A DNA stretch of 53,269 nt from an uncultured Geobacter sp. (GCA_903925075.1 CAIYDQ010000151.1:1-53269), one strand, 5' to 3'; positions 25,175 to 34,849 are shown, counted from the first letter of the stretch. Notes: a model not told the origin generated them from the sequence alone. Translations and numbers: made by a program.

Positions 25175-25259
25175 GGCCGCAAAGGCGCGTTCAAAAAAAC
25201 ACTATTCCCCCCGGCCTCACTACCATCCACTTCGCCTCGTCCCGTACACGCTAACCTCC

Positions 25260-25445
25260 CCCATTAACGGGGGCACCGCCGTCAATTTGAGAATCGACGT
25301 GAATCAAAAGCTCCCTCCCCCTCGTTGGGCACTGACGCTAAGCTTTTGCCGACAACTCCCCCTCCCCTTGCGGGAGGGGGCTGGGGGGTGGGGGAAGGCG
25401 CCATGTCTGCAAATGTGGCCAATTCCATCCGCCGAAGCCTAGGCG
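25260..25445. repeat. C-tract/G-tract repeat element
   Basis: Contains ACTGACGCTAAGCTTTTGCC, the CCCCCTCCCC / GGGAGGGGGC hairpin and GGGGGAAGGCGCCATGTC, nearly identical to 13817-13905. A shorter piece with an inverted layout precedes it (GGGGGCACCGCCGTC). It occupies most of the gene-free gap 25175-25615. Confidence 0.65.
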
Positions 25446-25518
25446 AAGGAGGGAGGGGGAGAAATGATTATATTTCTTCGTAAACAATGGAAGATGGTTT
25501 ATCATATGCCGCTGCCGC

Positions 25519-25580
25519 TGGGACGGGCAGGGGAGGGGAGGAGAGGAGAGGAGAGGAGAGACTCCCGGCCTGTCCCCGCT
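25519..25580. repeat. Purine-run repeat inside a hairpin
   Basis: A GGAGA-type purine microsatellite (about 25530-25560) lies between GGGACGGGC and GGCCTGTCCC, which can pair as a stem. It sits 36 bases before the next gene. Confidence 0.55.
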
Positions 25581-25615
25581 GCAAATTCTTACCCGGGCCA
25601 CCAAAGGAGTTGTAA

Positions 25616-25957
25616 ATGATTTACCTTGTCATGCTGTTGAAGTGCGTCGCCTGGCTTTTCGCCTTTCGCTCCGGAATCGACTCCAATTTGCGCGGCATGC
25701 TGCTATGGGCGGCCGGGATCGCTGTTTTGCTCACGCTGGCCGACAAGGTGAGCGTCGCCAGCAACCTGACGTTTTCCGCCATCCTCCTCACCTTGCTGCT
25801 CTACGCGCTGATGTCCTTTATCCTGCTGCCGGTGGCTTGGAAGGTGAAAAACCTGGTCGTCTCCGCGATCTGCAACGTCGTCGGTTTGCTGGGCGCCTTC
25901 GCAGCGGTGAACTTCACCATGGATTTCCTCCGCGGATTGCCTGCATTCTTGAAATAA
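25616..25957 (+). CDS. Small membrane protein of unknown function
   Basis: A 113-residue protein with three to four hydrophobic helices (starting MIYLVMLLKCVAWLFAF, then MLLWAAGIAVLLTLAD and later FSAILLTLLLYALMSFILLP). No family is recognised. CAAAGGAGTTGTAA is a good binding site. It ends 25 bases before the UPF0182 gene and is probably co-transcribed with it, suggesting a membrane partner. Confidence 0.75.
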   Translation: MIYLVMLLKCVAWLFAFRSGIDSNLRGMLLWAAGIAVLLTLADKVSVASNLTFSAILLTLLLYALMSFILLPVAWKVKNLVVSAICNVVGLLGAFAAVNFTMDFLRGLPAFLK

Positions 25958-25982
25958 CCCAAAAAACTTCAGGGAGTGCCCG

Positions 25983-28691
25983 ATGTTAACGAAAAACCGG
26001 TTAGTGGTCGTCCTGGTCGCGGCGTTGGTGATCCTCCCCTTATTCTCCTCTCTGACCGGCGTCTATACGGATTGGCTCTTCTTCTCCGAAACGGGATTCG
26101 CCTCGGTGATGACCACCACCATCCTCGCCAAGATTGGCTCCGGCGTCTTTTTTGGCGCCGTCTTCCTGGTCTTCGCCCTGGTCAACCTGCACTTCGCTTA
26201 CTGGGCGCCCGTCTCCTCGCCGCGCCTCTCCCTTCGCAGCGGCAACGTCTTTCGCCTCAAGCAGGAAGAGTTCACCCGTCTGATCAAGCCGGTGAGCATC
26301 CTGGCGTGCGTGATCTTGGCCTTGCTGGCCGCCAACTGGGGCGCCCTGCAGTGGCAGGAGGTGCTGCTGTTCGTCAACCGGGTAACCGTCGGCATCAGCG
26401 ATCCGGTGCTCGGCAAGGACCTCGGCTTCTACCTGTTCAGCATCCCTTTTATCGAGTTGATAAACGCCTTCGCAAGTTTCCTGGTGCCGGCGACGGCGCT
26501 GATGGTTGCGGTGCTCTATTTTCTGCGCGGCGGCGTCATGCTGACGGAGCGGGGCGCCGTGCTCGACGAGAAGCTGAGAAAGCATCTTGCCCTGTTGGCC
26601 GGCCTCTACCTGCTTTGCCTTGCCGTCGGTTTCTATCTGGCCGGCTTCGATCTGCTGCTCTCCGGCAACAACGCCAGCTTTCCGGGCGCAGGCTACGCCG
26701 ACGTTAATGCCAGGCTTTGGGGCTATCGCGCGCTGACCGCGCTCACCCCGATCGCCGCCGCGGTCCTCGCCAGCGCGATTTGGAAAGGGACCTGGCGCCT
26801 GGCCATCGTCCCTCCGGTCCTGTTGTTCGCCGTCTACGGCATCGGCATCGTCGCCTATCCGGCGCTGCTGCAGAAGTTCAAGGTGGCCCCCAACGAGCTC
26901 GACCTGGAGACTCCCTACATTCAAAACAGCATCAAGTTCACCCGTCTGGGCTACAACCTGGAGAACATCGAGACCATTCCCTTCGACGCCGATCTGAAAC
27001 TGACCGCCGCCGACATCGCCAAGAACGAGGCCACCATCAAGAACATCCGGCTTTGGGACACCGACCCGCTCTTGAAGACCTACAGCCAACTGCAGCAGAT
27101 CAGGACCTATTACAAATTTTTCGACGTCGACTCCGATCGCTATCTGGTGAACGGCCAGTACACGCAGGTGATGCTCTCGCCGCGCGAACTCTCTTACGCC
27201 GACCTCCCCAGCCGCAACTGGATCAACGAGCGGCTCATCTTCACCCACGGCAACGGCCTCACCATGGGACCGGTAAGCCGGATCAGCAAGGAAGGGCTGC
27301 CGGAGTTCTTCATCAAGGACATCCCGCCGGTGAGCCTGATCGACCTGAAGGTGACCAGACCCGAGATCTATTACGGCGAACTCTCCAACGAATACGTGAT
27401 CGTCGGCACCAAGGTCCCCGAGTTCAGCTACCCCACCGCCACGGGCAACATCAATACCACCTACACCGGAAAAGGAGGCGTGGCGATCCGCTCTTTGGCC
27501 GACAAGGCGCTCTTCGCCGCGCGCTTCAAGGCGGAAAAGATCCTGCTCTCTTCCGACATCACCGAAAAGAGCCGCATCCTGTACTACCGCAACATCAACG
27601 AGCGGGTGCGCACCCTGGCGCCTTTTCTGCGCTTCGACGTCGACCCGTACCTGGTGGTGAACAAGTCGGGCGGCCTCACCTGGATCATCGACGCCTACAC
27701 CTCCTCCAATCGGCTTCCTTATTCCAAGCCCTTGCGGGGCGGCATCAACTACATGAGGAACTCGGTCAAGGTGACCGTGGACGCCTATGACGGCTCGGTC
27801 AACTTTTACCTGATCGACAGCGGCGACGTGATGGCCAAGGTCTACGGCCGCATCTATCCCGGCCTTTTCAAGCCGATCACGGCCCTGCCGGAAGATCTGC
27901 GCCGGCACCTGCGCTATCCGCATCAGTTTCTGCAACTGCAGGCCTCCATCTTCGCCTCCTATCACATGACCGATCCCAAGGTCTTCTACAACAAGGAGAA
28001 CCTCTGGGAGATCCCGGTGCTGGGCGAAAAGCCGATGGAGCCGTACTACACGGTGATGAAGCTGCCGGGCGAGACGCGCGAGGAATATATCCTGCTGCTC
28101 CCCTTCGCCCCCTCCAAGCGCGACAACCTGGCGGCCTGGCTCACGGCTCGCTGCGACGGCGCCAACTACGGAAAGATCCAGGCCTACACCTTCCCGCGCG
28201 ACCGCCTGATCTACGGACCCAAGCAGATCGACGCGCGCATCAATCAGGATGCTTTCATTTCCCAGCAGTTGACCCTCTGGAACCAGCGGGGTTCCGAGGT
28301 GATCCGCGGCAGCATGCTGGTGATCCCGATAGAGAAGTCGCTGCTCTACGTGCAGCCGTTGTACCTGGTGGCAGACAAGGCCGGGCTTCCCGAACTGCGC
28401 CGGGTGATCGTCGCCTACGGGGACGAGGTGGTCATGGAGCAGACCCTGGAACTGGCCCTGCAACGGATATTCGGCGGAAAAAAGCCGGCGGAGGGCTCTG
28501 CCGCCGCTCCCCCGGCTGCCGGCGCCGCTGCCGCGCCGGGCGCCGCCGGCGCGGGTTCCTCCGCCCAACTCGCCCGCGAGGCGATGGCGATCTTCGAGCG
28601 GGCCACAAACCTGCAGCGCCAGGGGGATTGGGCCGGCTACGGCGAGGAGCTGCGCAAGCTGCAGCAGGTGTTGAAGCGGATGGCGCAATAA
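25983..28691 (+). CDS. UPF0182 family large membrane protein
   Basis: A 902-residue protein of the UPF0182 (COG1615) family, of unknown function. The N-terminal 300 residues carry about seven transmembrane helices, with the family motif YTDWLFFSETGFASVM near residue 24. The large remainder is extracytoplasmic and includes APNELDLETPYIQNSIKFTR and NLAAWLTARCDG. The last 80 residues begin with an Ala/Pro/Gly linker and end in a helical segment. CAGGGAGTGCCCG precedes ATG 25983. Full length for the family, with no sign of damage. Confidence 0.92.
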   Translation: MLTKNRLVVVLVAALVILPLFSSLTGVYTDWLFFSETGFASVMTTTILAKIGSGVFFGAVFLVFALVNLHFAYWAPVSSPRLSLRSGNVFRLKQEEFTRLIKPVSILACVILALLAANWGALQWQEVLLFVNRVTVGISDPVLGKDLGFYLFSIPFIELINAFASFLVPATALMVAVLYFLRGGVMLTERGAVLDEKLRKHLALLAGLYLLCLAVGFYLAGFDLLLSGNNASFPGAGYADVNARLWGYRALTALTPIAAAVLASAIWKGTWRLAIVPPVLLFAVYGIGIVAYPALLQKFKVAPNELDLETPYIQNSIKFTRLGYNLENIETIPFDADLKLTAADIAKNEATIKNIRLWDTDPLLKTYSQLQQIRTYYKFFDVDSDRYLVNGQYTQVMLSPRELSYADLPSRNWINERLIFTHGNGLTMGPVSRISKEGLPEFFIKDIPPVSLIDLKVTRPEIYYGELSNEYVIVGTKVPEFSYPTATGNINTTYTGKGGVAIRSLADKALFAARFKAEKILLSSDITEKSRILYYRNINERVRTLAPFLRFDVDPYLVVNKSGGLTWIIDAYTSSNRLPYSKPLRGGINYMRNSVKVTVDAYDGSVNFYLIDSGDVMAKVYGRIYPGLFKPITALPEDLRRHLRYPHQFLQLQASIFASYHMTDPKVFYNKENLWEIPVLGEKPMEPYYTVMKLPGETREEYILLLPFAPSKRDNLAAWLTARCDGANYGKIQAYTFPRDRLIYGPKQIDARINQDAFISQQLTLWNQRGSEVIRGSMLVIPIEKSLLYVQPLYLVADKAGLPELRRVIVAYGDEVVMEQTLELALQRIFGGKKPAEGSAAAPPAAGAAAAPGAAGAGSSAQLAREAMAIFERATNLQRQGDWAGYGEELRKLQQVLKRMAQ

Positions 28692-28805
28692 ACGGGGGCG
28701 GGTCATGGTGTTGAGGTTAAAAATTCTTTACTATGGTAATTTTTCAAAATCAGTACAATGTGGGTTTAACGCCGCCGGTCCCCATGTCCGGCAAAAGGAG
28801 TAGCA

Positions 28806-31301
28806 ATGACGCTGAAAAAAGAAATAAAGCCCGTGCGCGGTCCGGTGCTCGCCGATCTGCCGCCCCTCCCGATGGATGCGCCCGGCCTGGTCCATGACTT
28901 CATACACCATTACTCCCACCACTTGGGACGCGACCAATACTGCCGGTTCGGACGCTATCAATACCAGGCCCTGGCCTTCACCATACGCGAACGGATTATC
29001 GAGCGCTGGAACAATACCCGTTACGCCTACATAAACTCCGGCTGCAAGACCGGCTACTATCTGTCGCTGGAGTTCCTGATGGGGCGGGCGCTGGGCAACG
29101 CCATGTTGAACCTGGGCGTCACCGACGCCGCCACCCAGGCGATGCAGCAGATCGGCATCTCCCTTGAGGAACTTGCCGGGGAGGAGATCGACGCGGGACT
29201 CGGCAACGGCGGTCTCGGGCGCCTGGCCGCCTGCTTTCTCGACAGCTGCGCCACCCTGCAACTGCCGGTCATGGGCTACGGCATCCGTTACGAGTACGGC
29301 ATGTTCCGGCAAAGCATCAAGGACGGCCGCCAGGTGGAGGAGCCGGACCACTGGCTGCGCGACGGCAACCCCTGGGAGCTGGAGCGCCCCGAATACACCC
29401 AGCGCATCCGTTTCGGCGGCAACTGCGAGTATTACCGGACCGCCGACGGCGGCTACGCCCATCGTTGGGTGAACACCCGCGACGTGCTGGCCGTGCCCTA
29501 CGACATCCCGATTCCGGGCTACCGAAACGGTACGGTCAACAACCTGAGGCTCTGGAAGGCCGCCGCCACCGACGTCTTCGACCTGGGCGAGTTCAACGCC
29601 GGCAGTTACACCGAATCGGTCGCCACCAAGAACGAGGCCGAGAACATCACCATGGTGCTCTACCCCAACGACGCCAGCGAAAACGGCAAGGCGCTGAGGC
29701 TGCGCCAGCAGTACTTCCTCGCCTCCGCGAGCCTCCAGGACGTGATCGCCCGCTGGTGCGCGCGGCGCGGCAGCGATTTCAGCGTATTCGCCGAGAACAA
29801 CTGCTTTCAGTTGAACGACACCCACCCGAGCTGCGCGGTCCCGGAGCTGATGCGTCTGTTGATGGACGAGCAGGGGATGGGGTGGGACGCAGCCTGGGCC
29901 ATCACCAGCCGCACCATGGCCTACACCAATCACACCTTGCTTCCCGAGGCCCTGGAGAAGTGGCCGGTGCCGCTGTTCGGCCAGCTTCTGCCGCGCATCC
30001 TGGAAATCGTCCTGGAGATCAACGCCCGTTTTCTCTCCGAAGTGTCCAGCCGCTGGCCCGGCGACAGCCAGAGACTGCGGCAGATGTCGATCATCGAGGA
30101 GGGTGGGGTGCCGCAGGTGCGCATGGCCTACCTGGCCATCGTCGGCAGCTTCTCGGTGAACGGCGTAGCCGCTCTCCATTCGCAACTGCTGGTCCAGGGG
30201 TTGTTCCGCGATTTCTACCAGCTGTGGCCGGAGAAATTCAACAACAAGACCAACGGCGTCACGCCGCGCCGCTGGCTCGCCTGGTGCAATCCCGGCTTGA
30301 GCGCCCTGATCGCCGAGAAGATCGGCGACGGCTTCGTGGCCGATCTCGGCAAGATCGAGCAAATCGCGAGCTTTGCCGACGACCCCGACTTCCGCGACCG
30401 CTGGCGGCAGGTCAAGCAGGAGAACAAGGGGCGGCTGGCGGCCCTGGTGCTCGACCAGTGCGGCGTCGCCTTCCCGATCTCCGGGCTGTTCGACGTCCAG
30501 GTAAAGCGCATCCACGAATACAAGCGTCAGCTTTTGAACATCCTGCATGTGATCCATCTCTACAGCCGGATCAAGCGCGGCGATACCGCTAACTGGAGCG
30601 ACCGCTGCGTGCTGATCGGCGGCAAGGCCGCCCCCGGCTATTTCATCGCCAAGCTGATCATCAAGCTGATCTCCAACGTCGCCAAGGTGGTGAACGACGA
30701 TCCGGAGGTCGGCGACCGACTGAAAGTGGCCTTCCTCCCCAACTACCGGGTGACCGCCATGGAAGTGATCTGCCCGGGGACCGATCTTTCCGAGCAGATT
30801 TCCACCGCAGGCAAAGAGGCCTCGGGGACCGGCAACATGAAGTTCATGATGAACGGCGCCATCACCATCGGCACCTTGGACGGGGCCAACATCGAAATCA
30901 GAGAGGAGGTCGGGGACGAGAACTTCTTCGTTTTCGGACTGACCGCCGAAGAGGTCGAGGCGCGGCGGCTAAGTTACGATCCGGCCGGCGTCATCGCGGC
31001 CGACCCGGATCTTGAGCGGGTCATGCAGCTTTTGAGAAGCGGTCATTTCAACATGTTCGAAAACGGCATATTCGACCCCATCATCGCCGCCATCACCAAC
31101 CCTCACGATCCCTGGATGGTGGCCGCCGACTTCCGCAGTTTCATCGACGCCCAGAAGCGGGTAGGGGAGGCCTATCTTGACCGCGAGGGGTGGACCCGGA
31201 TGAGCATCGTCAACAGCGCCAAGAGCGGAAAATTTTCCACCGACCGCACCATCATGGAGTACAATAACGAAATTTGGCACCTGAAGCCGATAACCGTTTA
31301 A
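28806..31301 (+). CDS. glgP: Glycogen phosphorylase
   Basis: An 831-residue alpha-glucan phosphorylase, releasing glucose-1-phosphate from glycogen. The N-terminal YYLSLEFLMGRALGNAMLNL segment, NGGLGRLAACFLDS and the PLP region EASGTGNMKFMMNGA with Lys679 as the Schiff-base lysine are all present; length matches the mammalian and E. coli enzymes. AAAAGGAGTAGCA is the binding site. It stands alone on the plus strand, without glgA, glgB or glgC nearby. Confidence 0.97.
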   Translation: MTLKKEIKPVRGPVLADLPPLPMDAPGLVHDFIHHYSHHLGRDQYCRFGRYQYQALAFTIRERIIERWNNTRYAYINSGCKTGYYLSLEFLMGRALGNAMLNLGVTDAATQAMQQIGISLEELAGEEIDAGLGNGGLGRLAACFLDSCATLQLPVMGYGIRYEYGMFRQSIKDGRQVEEPDHWLRDGNPWELERPEYTQRIRFGGNCEYYRTADGGYAHRWVNTRDVLAVPYDIPIPGYRNGTVNNLRLWKAAATDVFDLGEFNAGSYTESVATKNEAENITMVLYPNDASENGKALRLRQQYFLASASLQDVIARWCARRGSDFSVFAENNCFQLNDTHPSCAVPELMRLLMDEQGMGWDAAWAITSRTMAYTNHTLLPEALEKWPVPLFGQLLPRILEIVLEINARFLSEVSSRWPGDSQRLRQMSIIEEGGVPQVRMAYLAIVGSFSVNGVAALHSQLLVQGLFRDFYQLWPEKFNNKTNGVTPRRWLAWCNPGLSALIAEKIGDGFVADLGKIEQIASFADDPDFRDRWRQVKQENKGRLAALVLDQCGVAFPISGLFDVQVKRIHEYKRQLLNILHVIHLYSRIKRGDTANWSDRCVLIGGKAAPGYFIAKLIIKLISNVAKVVNDDPEVGDRLKVAFLPNYRVTAMEVICPGTDLSEQISTAGKEASGTGNMKFMMNGAITIGTLDGANIEIREEVGDENFFVFGLTAEEVEARRLSYDPAGVIAADPDLERVMQLLRSGHFNMFENGIFDPIIAAITNPHDPWMVAADFRSFIDAQKRVGEAYLDREGWTRMSIVNSAKSGKFSTDRTIMEYNNEIWHLKPITV

Positions 31302-31319
31302 GAAGGTCGCGCCGTAAAG

Positions 31320-31395
31320 GAAACATGCAGGAAAAAACAAAGAAAACGTGCAGGTAAAAACAAAGCGAACATGCAGGGAAAAACGTACAGGAACA
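31320..31395. repeat. Degenerate 23-bp tandem repeat after glgP
   Basis: Three and a partial unit of the type AAACATGCAGGAAAAAACAA, beginning at 31321, 31343 and 31366, with the final piece AACGTACAGGAACAT. They lie between glgP and cheW. No hairpin terminator is obvious in the same gap. Confidence 0.65.
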
Positions 31396-31489
31396 TATTT
31401 TCCAGAGTGCCGAGAATTATTGCATCCCGCAGGACGGTCCCGCGGGATCCCCGGTGAAACGAAATAATTGACAAGCAGGAGGGACGAAA

Positions 31490-31984
31490 ATGTCGACAGC
31501 CATCGTACCAGTGAAGAAGGGTGAAGCGCAGCACGAACTGATCCAACTGGTGAGCTTTAGCCTGGGGGCCGAGGAATACGCGGTCGAAGTGCTCAAGGTT
31601 CGGGAGATCATCCGGATGACCTCGATCACCCACATCCCCAACACGCCGCCCAGCATCGAAGGGATCATCAACCTGCGCGGCAAGGTGATTCCCATCGTCT
31701 CGCTCAGAAACAGGTTCAGCATGATGAGCTCGGACAACGACCAACACACCCGCATCATCGTCATGGACATCGCCGGCAAGCTGATGGGGTTCATCGTGGA
31801 CGGCGTTTCCGAGGTAATCCGCATCTCCAGCGGCGAAATTCAGGCTCCGCCCAGCATGGTGGCCGGCGGCACCGATCAGGATTTCATCTGCGGAGTGATC
31901 CATCACGGCGAGCAACTGCTGCTTATGCTGCAACTGGACCGCATGTTCTCCAGCGACGAGCAGGACGCCTTCGCCGGCATCTGA
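31490..31984 (+). CDS. cheW: Chemotaxis coupling protein CheW
   Basis: A 164-residue CheW, the scaffold linking chemoreceptors to the CheA kinase. The central VREIIRMTSITHIPNTPPSIEGIINLRGKVIPIVSLR segment is diagnostic (residues about 38-74). AGCAGGAGGGACGAAA precedes ATG 31490. It has no linked cheA or cheY here, and stands between glgP and a terminator. Confidence 0.96.
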   Translation: MSTAIVPVKKGEAQHELIQLVSFSLGAEEYAVEVLKVREIIRMTSITHIPNTPPSIEGIINLRGKVIPIVSLRNRFSMMSSDNDQHTRIIVMDIAGKLMGFIVDGVSEVIRISSGEIQAPPSMVAGGTDQDFICGVIHHGEQLLLMLQLDRMFSSDEQDAFAGI

Positions 31985-32014
31985 TCCGGCCGGAAAAATA
32001 GCCGCAGTAAAAAT

Positions 32015-32050
32015 AAATGGGACCCGGCGCACAGCCTCGGGTCCCATTTT
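32015..32050. terminator. Rho-independent terminator between cheW and ppx
   Basis: AAATGGGACCC (32015-32025) pairs with GGGTCCCATTT (32039-32049), followed by more Ts. It can terminate both converging genes. Confidence 0.93.
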
Positions 32051-32071
32051 TGTTTCTAAAGAAGCAGCCCC

Positions 32072-33610
32072 TTACGGCAAATTCTGCGGCTCGATGATCA
32101 GCTTCAGGTTGAAGGCTTCCTGGAACAGATCGCTTTTGGCCTTGGCGCCGAAGAGTTCGACGGAGATGTCGTCGCGTCCGATCAGGCCGATGCGCAGCGC
32201 GTTGTTGGAGAGCGCGCAGTCGAGCTCCTCCACCACGCCGTTTCGGCGCCGGTCCAAACCGTCGCAGAGCCTGAGGATGCCGCCGAGTCTGGAGACCAGG
32301 AGCTGGTCGCTCGCCGCCAGCCGGACGAACTGCTCGTGTTTCTTCTTGGGCATCGATTTTCTGTGGTAGCGGGCGACATTGGCGATCAACTCGCGCTCGC
32401 GCGGGGTGAAGCCGAACAGATCGGCGTGGCGGATCAGGTGGTAGGAATGCTTGTGATGGCTTGAGTAGTTGATGAAGTAGCCGACGTCGTGCAAAAGCGC
32501 CGCGGCTTCCAGCAGGCGCCGCTCCTTGTCGGTGAACCCGAAGCGGACGGTGAGCGCGTCCAGGATGGTCAGCGCCAGCTTGCCCACGTGCTGCGCATGC
32601 TTTTCGTCCATGTGGCAGGAACGGGCGAACTCCAGGGCGGAGTCGCGCCAGGAACGAAGCGGCTTGTCCTTGGGAAGCAGACTCTGCCTGCGCAGCCCGC
32701 GCAGGATCAGCCCCTCGCGGATGCCGCGCTCGTTCACCTTCAAATTGTTGACCTGGAAGAAATCCATCAACTCGTCGACGACGGTGACCCCGGCGATGAT
32801 GATGTCGGATCGGTCCGGGTTGAGACCGGCCAGCGAGCGGCGTTCCTTGTCGCTTTTTCTGAGCAGCATCGCCAAGAGGTGCACCACCTCCGAGCGCAGC
32901 AGCTCGTAGCCGTGAATGGAGTCGTAGCGCTCGCGGCGCAGGGCCGTCACCATGGCCGCGATCGAGGTGATGGTGCCGCCCGAGCCGACCAGGCACTGCA
33001 TGCCGGTTCGATCGCCCGTGTACGAGTTCTTCAGCGTCTTGCGGATGTACTTGCGCAGTTTCTGATGTTCGTCGGGGTTCACCGGATCGGACTTCAGGAA
33101 GGTCTCGGTGAGAAACACCGCGCCCAGCTCAAGGGACAGCAACTGTTCCATGTGGTTGCCGAGGGCGGTGATCAACTCCAGGCTGCCGCCGCCGATGTCG
33201 ATGATCAGATGGCGCACCCCTTCCAGGTCGAAGTTGTGAAAGGCGCTGTAGGCCGCAAGTTCCGCCTCCTCCTCGCCGCTGATGACCTCGACCTGCAAGC
33301 CGATCCGGCTCTTGATGGCGCGGATCAAGTCGGCGCCGTTGGCTGCCTTGCGCACCGCGCTGGTCGCCACCGCTTCGATCGATTCCACCTGGTAGCCGTC
33401 GATGATCTTCTTCTGGCGGGAGAGCGCCTCCATGGCTCGCTCCCAGGCCGCTGGGGCGATGCTTCCCGTCTGGTTCAGCCCCTCGCCCAGGCGCACCATG
33501 ACCTTTTCGTCGTCCAGGATGCGGTACTTTCCGGCGGCCAGCGGTTCTATGACGATGCTGCGTATGGAGTTGGTGCCGATATCGATGGCGGCTAACCGTT
33601 TTGGTTTCAA
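32072..33610 (-). CDS. ppx: Ppx/GppA-type phosphatase
   Basis: A 512-residue exopolyphosphatase/guanosine pentaphosphate phosphatase. The actin-like fold motifs AAIDIGTNSIRSIVIEP near the start, ISGEEEAELA and IIDIGGGSLEL are present. The C-terminal third is an HD-type helical domain (LLHDVGYFINYSSHHKHSYH near residue 375). The start is TTG 33610, with GGGGAG seven bases upstream. It is followed upstream on the same strand by a helix-hairpin-helix gene and a SixA-type phosphatase, a phosphate-related set. Confidence 0.94.
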   Translation of the reverse strand: MKPKRLAAIDIGTNSIRSIVIEPLAAGKYRILDDEKVMVRLGEGLNQTGSIAPAAWERAMEALSRQKKIIDGYQVESIEAVATSAVRKAANGADLIRAIKSRIGLQVEVISGEEEAELAAYSAFHNFDLEGVRHLIIDIGGGSLELITALGNHMEQLLSLELGAVFLTETFLKSDPVNPDEHQKLRKYIRKTLKNSYTGDRTGMQCLVGSGGTITSIAAMVTALRRERYDSIHGYELLRSEVVHLLAMLLRKSDKERRSLAGLNPDRSDIIIAGVTVVDELMDFFQVNNLKVNERGIREGLILRGLRRQSLLPKDKPLRSWRDSALEFARSCHMDEKHAQHVGKLALTILDALTVRFGFTDKERRLLEAAALLHDVGYFINYSSHHKHSYHLIRHADLFGFTPRERELIANVARYHRKSMPKKKHEQFVRLAASDQLLVSRLGGILRLCDGLDRRRNGVVEELDCALSNNALRIGLIGRDDISVELFGAKAKSDLFQEAFNLKLIIEPQNLP

Positions 33611-33756
33611 TAGAACTCCCCGAGGCTTTCGGTCTTTCCGGCCGGGATGAAGTCCCGCGGGGGTATGACCGATTATTCAGTAATTTTCTACAGATAGTAA
33701 CAAAAAGGGTCACCGAATGGCAACCCCAATGTGTCTATCCATGCAATCCGTTCAGG

Positions 33757-34278
33757 TCAGCTGAGCACCTTGAGCACCGTCTTTCGTGCCCTTTTCACCC
33801 CTTTGCGGAGCTTCTTCAGGCCGACATCCTCAAGACCGGTGATGCGCTTCTGGGCTTTGAGCAGCGCTTTCCCCGTGCGCTTGACGTGCTTGGAGCCGTC
33901 GCCGTCGATGCGCGCCAGAGCGTCCTCGATCCGGATCAAATCCGCCGAGAGTTTTTTGCCGACCTTTCCCGACAACTCCTCCTGGAAGCGGTCGCGGGCT
34001 GCCAGGGCGAGGGTCTGGACCTTATCCCTCACCTCCGACAGTTGCTTTTTCATCGCTTCGCCGCGTTCCGAATCTTCCCGGGGAATCTGCGAGAGCTGTT
34101 TCGCCTGCTCGATGATGGAACGGATCGCCCGCGGCGGCATGCCGCGCACTTTTTTCAGCTCCTCCTCGTCTGCTTGCGCGATTTTGGCGAAATCGTCAAA
34201 ACCCGCGCCCAGCAAACGCTTCGCCAGCACCGTGCCGACCCCTTTCAACTGTTGCAGATCCGTCGCCGTTTGCGTCAT
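33757..34278 (-). CDS. Helix-hairpin-helix protein of unknown role
   Basis: A 173-residue protein whose first 50 residues form a helix-hairpin-helix repeat of the DNA-binding kind (LQQLKGVGTVLAKRLLGAGF, KKVRGMPPRAI). The remainder is predicted helical and charged, with a lysine/arginine-rich end (RKGVKRARKTVLKVLS). It starts one base after the sixA stop, so the two are one unit. Function unknown; nucleic-acid binding is inferred. Confidence 0.78.
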   Translation of the reverse strand: MTQTATDLQQLKGVGTVLAKRLLGAGFDDFAKIAQADEEELKKVRGMPPRAIRSIIEQAKQLSQIPREDSERGEAMKKQLSEVRDKVQTLALAARDRFQEELSGKVGKKLSADLIRIEDALARIDGDGSKHVKRTGKALLKAQKRITGLEDVGLKKLRKGVKRARKTVLKVLS

Positions 34279-34279
34279 G

Positions 34280-34849
34280 TCAGGCGCCCCCTTTTTGTTT
34301 ATGAGTTTCCTTCTCGGCCGTTCCGTGCGCGTTTTCGTCTTGCAATCGCACCAGAGCCTTGCCGCGCGAGGTGACGATCTTGCCGCCGCCGGTCACGAGT
34401 TGGACGAAATCGGCCTTGCCCTTGTCTCCTGCCGCTCTCTGGAAGGAGATCACCGCGCCCTTTTTCAGCGTGCAGGGAACATCCGTCGCGAGCAGGGCTT
34501 GCGCGAGCGCGCCCAGATCGGGTTCATGCCCGACGATGGCGATCTCCCGGGCTTCAGGGTAGCCGTCAAGCAGCTCGTCCAGCGATTCCGGTTTGAAATG
34601 TTTGCCCAACTGCTCAGCGACCGCCAACTCGCCTTTATAGCGCAGCGTCTCGGCAAGGATATCGGCGGTTTGCACGGCGCGCACCATCGGACTGGTGAGG
34701 ATCATGTCCAGGCTGGCGTCGAGTTTTTTCAAGCTATTGGCGATTTTGCGAAAGCGTTTTCGACCGCGGCGGGTGAGAAAACGGTGCTCTTCCGGGATAT
34801 CCGAGGAACGTTCGACTGCTTCGGCGTGGCGCACGATGTGGATTATCAT
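34280..34849 (-). CDS. sixA: SixA-type histidine phosphatase
   Basis: A 189-residue member of the phosphoglycerate-mutase/histidine phosphatase superfamily. The RH motif is IIHIVRHAEAVERS with His8, the second arm LTSPMVRAVQTADIL follows near residue 55, and the second catalytic His is in IVGHEPDLG. E. coli SixA dephosphorylates phosphohistidine proteins and is about 160 residues; this one carries a basic, Lys-rich C-terminal extension. It forms a pair with the helix-hairpin-helix gene. Confidence 0.88.
   Translation of the reverse strand: MIIHIVRHAEAVERSSDIPEEHRFLTRRGRKRFRKIANSLKKLDASLDMILTSPMVRAVQTADILAETLRYKGELAVAEQLGKHFKPESLDELLDGYPEAREIAIVGHEPDLGALAQALLATDVPCTLKKGAVISFQRAAGDKGKADFVQLVTGGGKIVTSRGKALVRLQDENAHGTAEKETHKQKGGA

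Noticed and set aside
28760-28785. Sigma-54-like GG-N10-GC before glgP
   Set aside because: The -12 box lacks TTGC, so the match is chance-level.
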